Below are positions 17,893-24,145 of a stretch of 30,308 nucleotides of DNA, one piece after another. Position 1 is the stretch's first letter, and each line of letters opens with the position of its first letter. The notes under the pieces were generated by a model. It saw nothing but the letters and a program-made list of their open reading frames with translations. It made no database searches and had not been told where the DNA came from. The stretch lies in the IMG/VR virus record IMGVR_UViG_3300042294_000134, positions 1 through 30,308 of that record; one strand, written 5' to 3'. The DNA is from a virus. A program made the translations under genes and the position numbers.

Positions 17893-18399
17893 CTAAGATA
17901 GAAACAGTGCTTTTTCAGCGTCCCTGCGCTTTTTTAGCCCTGCGAGTATTTTGCCACCAGCCATGCAATACAGCAAGAGCGCATCGGCTGCGCCTTCCCA
18001 ATCACCACGGTTTATTTTCATCCGAATAGAAGAGCGCTGAAAAGCCCCCACTCCGGCGTTGAAGGCAAAGCTGACGCACGCATCGAAAGCCCCTTGACGA
18101 CCAGATAAAGCGGGAGCAAGTCGTAGAACACCAAGTTCAGTAGGTCTGACATCATCTTGGAATAGTTTCTCGATCTTTTCTTTAGTCCAGACACGGTTGT
18201 CCTCCGGTTTCAGTGGCATCTCTTTGCGGATCATGGGGGTGTCTTTACCCTCCACCCTGACTACAGGCAAACGAATTTGGTCTTGGTACAGCACATGACC
18301 ATAACCAATTGTCCAAATATGGGCTGGGCAGAGGTACGGCTTAGTCCTGTACCCCTCCCACTGGTGCATCAACTTAGCGCCAGCTTCGCCTAGTTTCAT
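17893..18399 (-). CDS. Endolysin, GH24 (T4-type) lysozyme with E-C-T active site (168 aa)
   Basis: The enzyme should cleave the beta-1,4 MurNAc-GlcNAc bond of peptidoglycan at lysis. The signature WEGYRTKPYLCPAHIWTIGY gives catalytic Glu15, Cys24 and Thr30 with the spacing E-x8-(D/C)-x5-T of T4 lysozyme; Cys replaces the usual Asp, as in a known subset of phage lysozymes. The C-terminal lobe SFAFNAGVGAFQRSSIRMKI and LKKRRDAEKALF also fit the family, and the length is normal. There is no signal peptide or N-terminal signal-anchor helix, so export must depend on the holin. The ATG overlaps the holin stop (ATGA), giving the usual holin-endolysin order. An insertion-like loop at about 40-70 (VRVEGKDTPMIRKEMPLKPE) lies between the two lobes. 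Confidence 0.95.
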   Translation of the reverse strand: MKLGEAGAKLMHQWEGYRTKPYLCPAHIWTIGYGHVLYQDQIRLPVVRVEGKDTPMIRKEMPLKPEDNRVWTKEKIEKLFQDDVRPTELGVLRLAPALSGRQGAFDACVSFAFNAGVGAFQRSSIRMKINRGDWEGAADALLLYCMAGGKILAGLKKRRDAEKALFLS

Positions 18400-18899
18400 T
18401 TCTTGCTCCAGCTACGTGAGCCAAACCAGAAACCTATGATGCCTCCAAGCATTGCCATCTCGTCAGTGGAGAAGATGATGTCAGACAGGCGGATCAGGTC
18501 TTCTATGCTCATGATTAAGCTGGGGCGGCTGTAAACGTAGTAGGCAATCCATGCGTTTATTGCACATAGCTCCAGCACAAAGATGTAAGTGACCATTGGA
18601 CGAACGGTTCCAACAAAGTTCACCACCCAAGTGCTGGCATTTTCCATAACCTTCTTGTCGTGGTCATAGGCGGCAACAGTCATCTGCGCGTCTGTTTCCA
18701 TAGCAATCTGGTCGGTGCGTATCTCTTCCATGCGCTCTTGAGCGGCAAAGCCCTGCGCCATCATCTGTAGCTGTAGTTCTACTTGCACACGGGCAAGAGC
18801 CAACTCATGCTTCTGGTCTGCCTTGTTTTGGAAGAAGTCTAGGAGTTTGGGCAAGCCTGATATGAGCAAACCGCCAAGTGTTGAGAATAGTGAAAGCAT
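18396..18899 (-). CDS. Putative holin, 3TM family (167 aa)
   Basis: The N-terminus (FSTLGGLLISGLPKLLDFF) is hydrophobic or amphipathic. A long charged helix follows (about 25-80, rich in Gln, Glu and Met), then VVNFVGTVRPMVTYIFVLEL and CAINAWIAYYVY as membrane segments, and the C-terminal MLGGIIGFWFGSRSWSKK. The RP followed by a membrane helix, and the closing GFWFGSR-SK, match the three-transmembrane holin family known from gene transfer agents and many phages. It is encoded directly before the endolysin and overlaps it by four bases, and its own ATG overlaps the preceding stop (TAATG). It should form the inner membrane lesion that releases the cytoplasmic lysozyme. Confidence 0.8.
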   Translation of the reverse strand: MLSLFSTLGGLLISGLPKLLDFFQNKADQKHELALARVQVELQLQMMAQGFAAQERMEEIRTDQIAMETDAQMTVAAYDHDKKVMENASTWVVNFVGTVRPMVTYIFVLELCAINAWIAYYVYSRPSLIMSIEDLIRLSDIIFSTDEMAMLGGIIGFWFGSRSWSKK

Positions 18900-19207
18900 T
18901 ATTTTTTCCCCAGTTTTTCGTAGATAACGGCAATGTCTTGTCGGTTGTGCATGATGTCATCACGGTTCTTTTGGATTTCTTTTTCCAAATCCTGACGTAG
19001 CTTCTCACGGGCTAGTTCTGCTCCCGTATTGGTAGCTTGTTTGTTGTCTGAAGTAACAACCAAACTAATCTTGTTGTTTAACACAGTCACTTCATGCGAC
19101 AAGTGCGATAGTGAGTTCATTAGATACACCACACAAGTGAACAGAATTGGCAGGATAGCAAACGCCACCTTTTCAATCAAAGCATGTTTTTCGTTTGGTT
19201 CGCTCAT
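18899..19207 (-). CDS. Membrane-anchored coiled-coil protein of the lysis region, DUF7201-like (102 aa)
   Basis: One membrane helix (about 14-33, VAFAILPILFTCVVYLMNSL) is followed by a long charged coiled coil (ATNTGAELAREKLRQDLEKE and onward). I associate this arrangement and sequence with a family often found beside phage lysis genes (DUF7201, number from memory). Possible roles are antiholin, holin partner or inner-membrane spanin-like subunit; the sequence does not decide. It overlaps both neighbours (ATGA with the 49-residue gene upstream, TAATG with the holin gene downstream), so its amount is probably tied to the holin's. Two or more start codons are not in question: the ATG at 19207 is the only one that fits the overlap. 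Confidence 0.7.
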   Translation of the reverse strand: MSEPNEKHALIEKVAFAILPILFTCVVYLMNSLSHLSHEVTVLNNKISLVVTSDNKQATNTGAELAREKLRQDLEKEIQKNRDDIMHNRQDIAVIYEKLGKK

Positions 19208-19353
19208 AGTCCAATCATTCCAAGAAGTTTATTGACAATTTTTGAGGCCAACTCATCTGGCAGGAAGCGGAGCAGTCCAAGCACCCACCAAGCAATGCAC
19301 AACCGCACAAAGACTTTAAGGAAGAGGTCAAATTGCTTCTGGTACTCATTCAC
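19204..19353 (-). CDS. Short membrane protein with GTG start (49 aa)
   Basis: Reading from GTG at 19353 gives MNEYQKQFDLFLKVFVRLCI followed by AWWVLGLLRFLPDELASKIV and NKLLGMIGL. It contains one hydrophobic helix (about 11-31) flanked by charged ends. The start forms a GTGA overlap with the stop of the 165-residue gene, and its stop forms an ATGA overlap with the 102-residue gene, filling exactly the space between them; this is the main evidence that it is real. An ATG in another frame (19349) gives a Cys-rich peptide that does not look like protein. Function unknown; a lysis-timing or holin-accessory role is inferred from the position. Confidence 0.7.
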   Translation of the reverse strand: MNEYQKQFDLFLKVFVRLCIAWWVLGLLRFLPDELASKIVNKLLGMIGL

Positions 19354-19847
19354 CGCCCACACCTTGATCTAGCACACAGATCAGAAACTTCATTAATACC
19401 CCAACCAACAGCACCAATAAACATCACAATAATAACAATAGCAGCCGCCCACTGCATTTGTTCAGCCTCGGCCTCTTTGCGCTTCTTCTCTTCATCCTTG
19501 GCTTTACGGGCTTCTATTGCATCATCCCTGTCCATCTCAGCGGCTCTAGCCTTGATCTTGTTCCAAACGTCTATGTTGCCAGTCTGTATATAAAGCAGTT
19601 GAAGCTCCGACTCCAGTTTAGCCGTTTGCATCAAGGCATTTTCGATCTGCATTGCCAAAGCAAAGTTAGACTTATTGCCAGACCGCTTGGCTTCAACCAT
19701 CGCTTTGGTGGCTTGGCTCTTAGCATCAAAGAGCTTGCCCAACATGGGCGCTAGTCCACCAAGATCGTTAGCCACCTTCGCAGCTTTACGGACTAATCCT
19801 ATGGCGCTTTGTAAACCTTCAAGAGCCGTGACCGGATCTAACATCAT
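19350..19847 (-). CDS. Lysis-region protein with long helices and C-terminal membrane segment (165 aa)
   Basis: The N-terminus MMLDPVTALEGLQSAIGLVR is amphipathic and hydrophobic. The middle is helical with many Lys/Glu/Ala residues (KARAAEMDRDDAIEARKAKD), and a single membrane helix (WAAAIVIIVMFIGAVGWGI) lies near the C-terminus, followed by two Cys. I recall similar small proteins starting MxDPVTA in phage lysis regions; no function is established. An upstream in-frame start at 19877 exists, but the ATG at 19847 makes an ATGA overlap with the preceding 51-residue gene and is preferred. With a long helix next to a membrane segment, it could be a spanin-like or holin-interacting protein; this is inference. 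Confidence 0.7.
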   Translation of the reverse strand: MMLDPVTALEGLQSAIGLVRKAAKVANDLGGLAPMLGKLFDAKSQATKAMVEAKRSGNKSNFALAMQIENALMQTAKLESELQLLYIQTGNIDVWNKIKARAAEMDRDDAIEARKAKDEEKKRKEAEAEQMQWAAAIVIIVMFIGAVGWGINEVSDLCARSRCGR

Positions 19848-19999
19848 TTCCGTACAACCTTTTCCCACTGTAGGCAAACAACTTTGCGGTTATAAACATC
19901 ACCCGTCCACGCCCACCGCACACAGCGGTACTCAGTCTTCCTATCTTGACTAGATGCTCCCGGTAGAAACACCAAAAAGAGCATCAATAGCCAGCGCAT
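19844..19999 (-). CDS. Small secreted protein with signal peptide and two cysteines (51 aa)
   Basis: Translation from ATG at 19999 begins MRWLLMLFLVFLPGASSQDR, a clear signal peptide, and continues with TEYRCVRWAWTGDVYNRKVV and CLQWEKVVRK. The predicted mature part has two Cys (26 and 42), likely a disulfide in the periplasm. There is no lipobox Cys near the cleavage region, so it is not a typical outer-membrane spanin. The start is directly adjacent to the stop of the 31-residue gene (TAAATG), and the end overlaps the 165-residue gene by ATGA. Possible roles are a periplasmic lysis factor or an exclusion or receptor-masking peptide; the sequence alone does not decide. Confidence 0.7.
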   Translation of the reverse strand: MRWLLMLFLVFLPGASSQDRKTEYRCVRWAWTGDVYNRKVVCLQWEKVVRK

Positions 20000-20095
20000 T
20001 TACCACGCCCAACTCCATGCAATCATGTACGTGCCAAAGATAACGAAGGCCACTATACAGGCCGCCGCAATAAGTGCTTCAGCCCAGTCCCACAT
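20000..20095 (-). CDS. 31-residue single-span membrane microprotein
   Basis: From ATG at 20095 the frame reads MWDWAEALIAAACIVAFVIF then GTYMIAWSWAW and stops with TAA. It is one hydrophobic helix with Trp residues at both ends, the typical interface pattern of a transmembrane peptide. The gene fits between its neighbours with two bases on one side and none on the other. It has no strong ribosome site and probably depends on coupling. A pinholin- or holin-regulator-like role is possible, but its family is unknown to me. Confidence 0.6.
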   Translation of the reverse strand: MWDWAEALIAAACIVAFVIFGTYMIAWSWAW

Positions 20096-20097
20096 GA

Positions 20098-20175
20098 TTA
20101 GGGAGCATCAGGCCATGTGATAGTCCACGGGAAACCTGATTGAGAAAGAATATCTCTTAATGCTAGATCGTTCAT
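20098..20175 (-). CDS. 25-residue ORF following the fibre chaperone-like gene
   Basis: ATG at 20175 overlaps the stop of the 100-residue gene (ATGA). The frame reads MNDLALRDILSQSGFPWTIT then WPDAP and ends in TAA. The Trp/Pro-rich tail resembles short proteins or C-terminal tails seen after phage fibre genes, from memory. It exactly fills the space before the 31-residue gene. It may be a tiny assembly factor, or what remains of a longer chaperone; its function is unknown. Confidence 0.5.
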   Translation of the reverse strand: MNDLALRDILSQSGFPWTITWPDAP

Positions 20176-20474
20176 GTGAAACCCCTATTGTTTTTTAAAG
20201 CTAATAGCGCAAGTAAACCATCTTGTATACTTTTTTCTTCTTGCGTCATTTGGCGAACATGATGAATATCTTTGCATATTCCATCTACTAAAGCATAGCT
20301 TAAACCTTCGTACACTTCGTAGTCACCAAGAACAGGCGGTTGAATCCGTTGAAAACGAACAAATTCAGATGGCAAATTGTTTGTATCAATGTGAGGAAAT
20401 GCTTGACAAAAATTACTACTTAAAATTGGATGTTCAAAAGGTTGATTGTCAACAATACGAATAAATAAATCCAT
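20172..20474 (-). CDS. Tail fibre chaperone-like protein (100 aa)
   Basis: The sequence runs MDLFIRIVDNQPFEHPILSS, NFCQAFPHIDTNNLPSEFVR and DYEVYEGLSYALVDGICKD, followed by a charged helix. The 'NGQPFEHPI...NF..AFP..D.NNLP..F' pattern is one I associate with small proteins encoded after tail fibres, probably fibre assembly chaperones. Length and position, directly after the glycine-rich fibre with a TAATG overlap, fit that role. The C-terminus (LLALLALKNNRGFT) is shorter than in many relatives I recall, and the next 25-codon ORF may supply the missing Trp/Pro tail. No membrane or signal sequence is present. Confidence 0.6.
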   Translation of the reverse strand: MDLFIRIVDNQPFEHPILSSNFCQAFPHIDTNNLPSEFVRFQRIQPPVLGDYEVYEGLSYALVDGICKDIHHVRQMTQEEKSIQDGLLALLALKNNRGFT

Positions 20475-21277
20475 TACAAATCCCCTGTATTTGTTGACGG
20501 AAACGCTCTAGTTATTCCACTAGTGCCAGCCCAAATAATGCGAACCGCACCGTTTCTGCCATTATTAAGACCACCGCCGCCATATAGACCACCTTGACCA
20601 ACGCCAGATTGAGGGCTATCTCCATTTGTACCGCCACTGCCACCAGTACCAACTCCCACGGCTCCATAGGCTCCGCTTGTTCCTTCTCCAAGTATGCCAA
20701 CACCGCCGCCAGAAGCACCATTACCACCAGCGCCAGCGCCCCCAGTTCCACCAGTAGATTTTCCAATACCACCAGCGCCAGAATAACCACCAGCACCTCC
20801 AGCTCCAGCATTGGCATATGAGGTTGCACCACCACCACCGCCTGCCCCACCAGAGCCGCCTGTACCATTTAATACAGTACCACCAGCTCCAACCGCAGAA
20901 GTAGTGCCTCCTCGCCCACCTTGTGCGCCACAAGTAGTTCCGTTAAAGGTACTGTCACCACCATTTGTACCAGCGGAAATTCCAGTTGATACACCCCTTG
21001 CGCCAACCACTACGGTATAACTTGATCCGGGGGTTACAGTGATACTATTTGCATACGCTAATGCTCCACCACCACCACCGTAATAAAAATCTGTGGGATC
21101 AACATATAAATTACCCATACCGCCACCACCGCCAACACAAACAACAGAAACTGAAGTTACACCCGCAGGTGCAACCCATGTATAAGTACCCGCAGTTGTA
21201 AATGCTTCTTGACCCGCTGCTGCGGGAACAATAAATGATCTAAGGTTTGTAAAAACAGCTTGTAGTGCACCACTCAT
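20474..21277 (-). CDS. Glycine-rich tail fibre / adhesin-like protein (267 aa)
   Basis: After a short N-terminus (MSGALQAVFTNLRSFIVPAA) comes the motif GTYTWVAPAGVTSVSVVCVG, the opening beta unit of the glycine-rich domain family, then long runs of Gly with Ala, Ser, Thr and Asn (about 60-245). The C-terminus is GRNGAVRIIWAG followed by FPSTNTGDL, common at the end of such phage proteins. Poly-glycine II helical bundles form the receptor-binding tips of T-even-type gp38 adhesins; a similar tip here is an inference from composition. An upstream TTG at 21304 is possible, but ATG at 21277 overlaps the fibre stop (ATGA) and has GGGAG in front, so it is preferred. Confidence 0.75.
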   Translation of the reverse strand: MSGALQAVFTNLRSFIVPAAAGQEAFTTAGTYTWVAPAGVTSVSVVCVGGGGGMGNLYVDPTDFYYGGGGGALAYANSITVTPGSSYTVVVGARGVSTGISAGTNGGDSTFNGTTCGAQGGRGGTTSAVGAGGTVLNGTGGSGGAGGGGGATSYANAGAGGAGGYSGAGGIGKSTGGTGGAGAGGNGASGGGVGILGEGTSGAYGAVGVGTGGSGGTNGDSPQSGVGQGGLYGGGGLNNGRNGAVRIIWAGTSGITRAFPSTNTGDL

Positions 21278-22506
21278 GTTAAACCACTCCCTGAAATAAG
21301 CCAAGATGTTGAGGTAATCTTAATGCAGGTTGCTGATCCGTTTGTAGCCAAGGTTCGTGAACCTGTTGTACCTGCGGAAGATAAAACCAATGTGTCTGTT
21401 GTGATGGCAATCGTGACGTTTGCCACAGCCATGTTGATGAATGTGATGGCAGTTCCAATTGGGAACGCAACGCTTGAGTTTGCGGGAATAGTAAATGTTC
21501 TAGCGTTATTGTCACCAACTGGGTGAAAAATGTGTTTACCAGCATCGGCTAAAACCAATGTGTAAGCTGCCGATTGACTGTTTTGTGGGATGTTTAAAAA
21601 TCCAACGCTGTTTGTGCCATCAACCGTGCAAGAACTTAATACACCACTTGCGGGAGTACCCAGTGCTGGGGTTGTCAGCGTTGGGCTTGTCAGCGTTTTG
21701 TTGGTCAGCGTATCAGTTGTTGCCCTACCCACTAATGTGTCGGTGCTTGTTGGTAGCGTCAATGTACCCGTGTTGCTGATACTTGAGATTATTGGCGTTG
21801 TCAGAGTCTTGTTGGTGAAAGTCTCTGTACCCGCCAAAGTTGCCAATGTACCCGTTGTGGGAAAAGTGACGTTGGTTGCGCCTGTTAGTGTTCTTGTGTA
21901 TGCAAAGTTTCCTGAACCCGTTACTGTCATTGCCGCATTATTTGCTACACCTGTACCGCCATTTGCTGGAGCCAACGTGCCAGCCAAAGTAACTGCGCCA
22001 GTTGTGGCTGTAGAAGGGGTAAGCCCTGTTGTGCCAGCAGTAAATGAAGTTACTCCGCTATCTACAGTAGAAGCCAGCTTCACATAGTCAGTGCCGTTAA
22101 AGTACACATAAGCTGACTCACCCACAGCGATAGAAACACCGGCTTGCCCCGCTGCTTTAAACGTCACAATACCGCCAGTGGCGGCGTTCACCACTGTGTA
22201 CGTTTTACTGTAACTTGGAGCCGTTACTACTTTGGCCACTGTTAGCGTGCCCGTAACTCTGACGATGGCAAACTGCGCTGTTACCGTACCCGCACCTGTC
22301 AAGGTAGATACGATGTTAGAAGCTGAAGCGTCCCCTGTAGTGTTTGCAAGAGTTACCGCGCCATCATTTGTTAGCGTCAGTGTGGCTGCAATAGCAATGT
22401 TGGTGTATTCGGTAATACCGTTGTTAACCGTATTGCCCCATGTACCAGAAAGTTCACCCTGTACCGGTAAGGCAAGTCCTAGTTGTCCCGTTGCGCCTGT
22501 AGTCAT
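21274..22506 (-). CDS. Tail fibre protein with TNKTLT-type beta repeats (410 aa)
   Basis: It starts MTTGATGQLGLALPVQGELS with GTWGNTVNNGI, the usual N-terminal attachment segment of this phage fibre class. The body is Thr/Ala/Gly-rich beta sequence. Repeated ETFTNKTLTTPIIS and DTLTNKTLTSPTLTTPALG motifs (about 235-310), and LAPANGGTGVANNAAMTVTG before them, are characteristic of trimeric tail fibre shafts. The C-terminal part (from about 320) is a distinct beta domain ending TSTSWLISGSGL. It should recognise or reach the host surface together with the glycine-rich protein downstream. AGGAG precedes the ATG, inside the nine-base gap after the repeat protein. Confidence 0.85.
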   Translation of the reverse strand: MTTGATGQLGLALPVQGELSGTWGNTVNNGITEYTNIAIAATLTLTNDGAVTLANTTGDASASNIVSTLTGAGTVTAQFAIVRVTGTLTVAKVVTAPSYSKTYTVVNAATGGIVTFKAAGQAGVSIAVGESAYVYFNGTDYVKLASTVDSGVTSFTAGTTGLTPSTATTGAVTLAGTLAPANGGTGVANNAAMTVTGSGNFAYTRTLTGATNVTFPTTGTLATLAGTETFTNKTLTTPIISSISNTGTLTLPTSTDTLVGRATTDTLTNKTLTSPTLTTPALGTPASGVLSSCTVDGTNSVGFLNIPQNSQSAAYTLVLADAGKHIFHPVGDNNARTFTIPANSSVAFPIGTAITFINMAVANVTIAITTDTLVLSSAGTTGSRTLATNGSATCIKITSTSWLISGSGLT

Positions 22507-22515
22507 TTAATGCTC

Positions 22516-23556
22516 CTAAGTTGTTGCAACAGCAGTCCACCCCGCCGTTTGCGTGTTACCAATATTTTGCCAGTTTGCGTTCTGCGTGTCATCTATTATT
22601 TCCCAGAAAGGTCGTGCTGTGATTGAATCTATGCCCGTTGCCAATTCTGCAATAGAGGCAACAAACGCCGCCGCTGCCGCCAATGTATCCGCGCTTACTG
22701 CTGTCTCCGTTACCGAGGAACCAAAACTTGCCGTTGCTGTGACTGCATCTGACCCCGTAGCGGTTTCTGTAATTGCCGCATTAACTACAACTACCGCCGT
22801 TACTGCGTCTGTGCCTGTCGCTGTTTCCTGCACATCACCAAAATATACAAGACTTCCAGCTATGTTATCTGTTCCGGTTGCTGTCTCCGCAACTGTAGCC
22901 GCGTACACAGGAACACTCGATACCGCATCCGCCGCCGTTGCCGTCTCCGCTATGGTTGAGAAGTACGTTGGTGACGCCGTTATTGCATCGCTACCCGTAC
23001 TTGTCTCAGTAACCTGTGCCGCAAACGCTATACCCGCTGTTACAACATCTGTTCCCGTTGCCGTTTCTGTTACCGCTACACTAATCCCCAGCGTAGACGT
23101 TACAACGTCTGAAGCAAGAGCTAGCTCACCAACCCCACCCCAAGAGTTGTACCCCCAAGCGCTCTCGCCCCAACCCGTGCCCGCTATTACCGCATCGTAT
23201 ACTTCGCCACCTACTGTTGCATCTGTACCCGTAGCAGTCTCAGTAATTACCGCGACTACAGCTATGACCGAAGAAACCGCATCTGTTACTGTGCTTGCCT
23301 CTGTTACCGTTGTAGCATACAACGGCCCCCCTTCAGCAGCATCTGTTCCCGTTGCCGTTTCCGTTACTGCCGGAAAATACGTTGGCAACGCTGTTATTGC
23401 ATCTGTGCCCGTACCCGTTTCAACAACTGAGGCATCAACACTGAGTGCCGATGTAACCGCGTCCGTGCCTGTAGAGGTTTCGTCTACGGAGCTAGTGAAG
23501 GCGGTAAAACCACCCCACCCTTGTTCGCCCCATAAGCCGTCACCCCACCCAGCCAT
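22516..23556 (-). CDS. Fourteen-copy 20-residue repeat protein with WG-rich headers, fibre-like (346 aa)
   Basis: Residues 1-23 contain a Trp/Gly header (AGWGDGLWGEQGWGG). Residues 24-123 are five repeats of exactly 20 residues with consensus V-T-E-T-A-T-G-T-D-A-V-T-A. A second header (GTGWGESAWGYNSWGG, 124-141) interrupts them, and nine further repeats run to 321. The C-terminus has two related Trp motifs (NANWQNIG, TAGWTAV). The repeats are probably short beta strands. I know such WG-headed repeat proteins from aquatic phages without an assigned function; a fibre or fibre-linker role is suggested by the neighbouring fibre genes. The ATG comes one base after the previous stop. Confidence 0.75.
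   Translation of the reverse strand: MAGWGDGLWGEQGWGGFTAFTSSVDETSTGTDAVTSALSVDASVVETGTGTDAITALPTYFPAVTETATGTDAAEGGPLYATTVTEASTVTDAVSSVIAVVAVITETATGTDATVGGEVYDAVIAGTGWGESAWGYNSWGGVGELALASDVVTSTLGISVAVTETATGTDVVTAGIAFAAQVTETSTGSDAITASPTYFSTIAETATAADAVSSVPVYAATVAETATGTDNIAGSLVYFGDVQETATGTDAVTAVVVVNAAITETATGSDAVTATASFGSSVTETAVSADTLAAAAAFVASIAELATGIDSITARPFWEIIDDTQNANWQNIGNTQTAGWTAVATT
22594..23487 (-). repeat. 60-bp coding repeats (20-aa unit, 14 copies) with one WG insertion
   Basis: Units of exactly 60 bases encode ETATGTDAVTA-type repeats in the 346-residue protein. The array is split at 23134-23187 by a 54-base Trp/Gly-coding insertion. Unit sequences have diverged at DNA level (many synonymous and conservative changes), so this is an old array under protein-level constraint. 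Confidence 0.95.
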
Positions 23557-23557
23557 A

Positions 23558-24136
23558 TTAAGCCGCCAAGCTGAATGTGTAAGTCACAGATAAAGTATCG
23601 CTGTTCACCACAGAACGGTCACCGGGTGAGCCAAAGTCAGCGGCAGAGAACAATGTTCCTGTTGTGCCACCTTTAGTATCGTTGCTCGTCAAAAACGCAC
23701 CGCCAACTGTTGCCGTGCCGTTAATGTTAAACACGGCTGGTGAAGCTGTATTAGTTACCACGGATGGATTAGCGGTTGTAGCTGTTACAAAAGTAGCAGT
23801 CACACGGGTTCCGTTGCTGTATGCCGTAACTTCTGTCCAACCAGCATGGGAAGCCATTGTGTCGCCCGCCGCAGGTGTATTAGAAGCGCCAGCGCCGTAC
23901 AAGCCAAGATACCAAGTGGTGATCTGGGTTACTGAGGTCAAAGCACTGCCCGCCATGTATGCCAGACCCGCGTTAACCACCAAGTTCTTAGACTCAGCAG
24001 TCCACTTCAAGTTACCATCTTTGTCATGGCATTTGATTTCAAATAAACCGGTCGCCTTTGCGTCCTCACCGGCTTTGGTGTTACAAGTCAGACCACTAGA
24101 AACAACGTCAGTGGCTTTGGTTTTTTCAATAGTCAT
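23558..24136 (-). CDS. Beta-rich phage structural protein (192 aa)
   Basis: The N-terminus (about 30-55) reads LFEIKCHDKDGNLKWTAESK then NLVVNAGLAYMAG, a segment seen at the start of several phage tail or coat-associated proteins. It continues TTWYLGLYGAGASNTPAAGD and ASHAGWTEVTAYSNGTRVTA, and ends GDRSVVNSDTLSVTYTFSLA. I recall this pattern from unannotated phage structural proteins placed between the neck and fibre genes. The Ser/Thr/Ala-rich beta composition suggests a virion surface component. A strong AAGGAG site precedes the ATG in the nine-base gap. Exact role unknown; minor tail or decoration protein is the best guess. Confidence 0.7.
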   Translation of the reverse strand: MTIEKTKATDVVSSGLTCNTKAGEDAKATGLFEIKCHDKDGNLKWTAESKNLVVNAGLAYMAGSALTSVTQITTWYLGLYGAGASNTPAAGDTMASHAGWTEVTAYSNGTRVTATFVTATTANPSVVTNTASPAVFNINGTATVGGAFLTSNDTKGGTTGTLFSAADFGSPGDRSVVNSDTLSVTYTFSLAA

Positions 24137-24145
24137 GATGACTCC

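Noticed and set aside
19847-19877. Longer N-terminus (ten extra codons) for the 165-residue protein
   Set aside because: It would overlap the 51-residue gene much more; ATG at 19847 gives the ATGA overlap used throughout this operon.
21278-21304. TTG start nine codons upstream of the glycine-rich protein
   Set aside because: ATG at 21277 overlaps the fibre stop by ATGA and has a GGGAG site; the TTG start would lie inside the conserved end of the fibre gene.
22553-23593. 346-codon plus-strand ORF opposite the repeat protein
   Set aside because: It is antisense to a clear repeat-coding gene with regular 20-residue units. Biased GCN/ACN codons leave the opposite frame free of stops; the product is a low-complexity Ser/Val/Ala sequence without a ribosome site.
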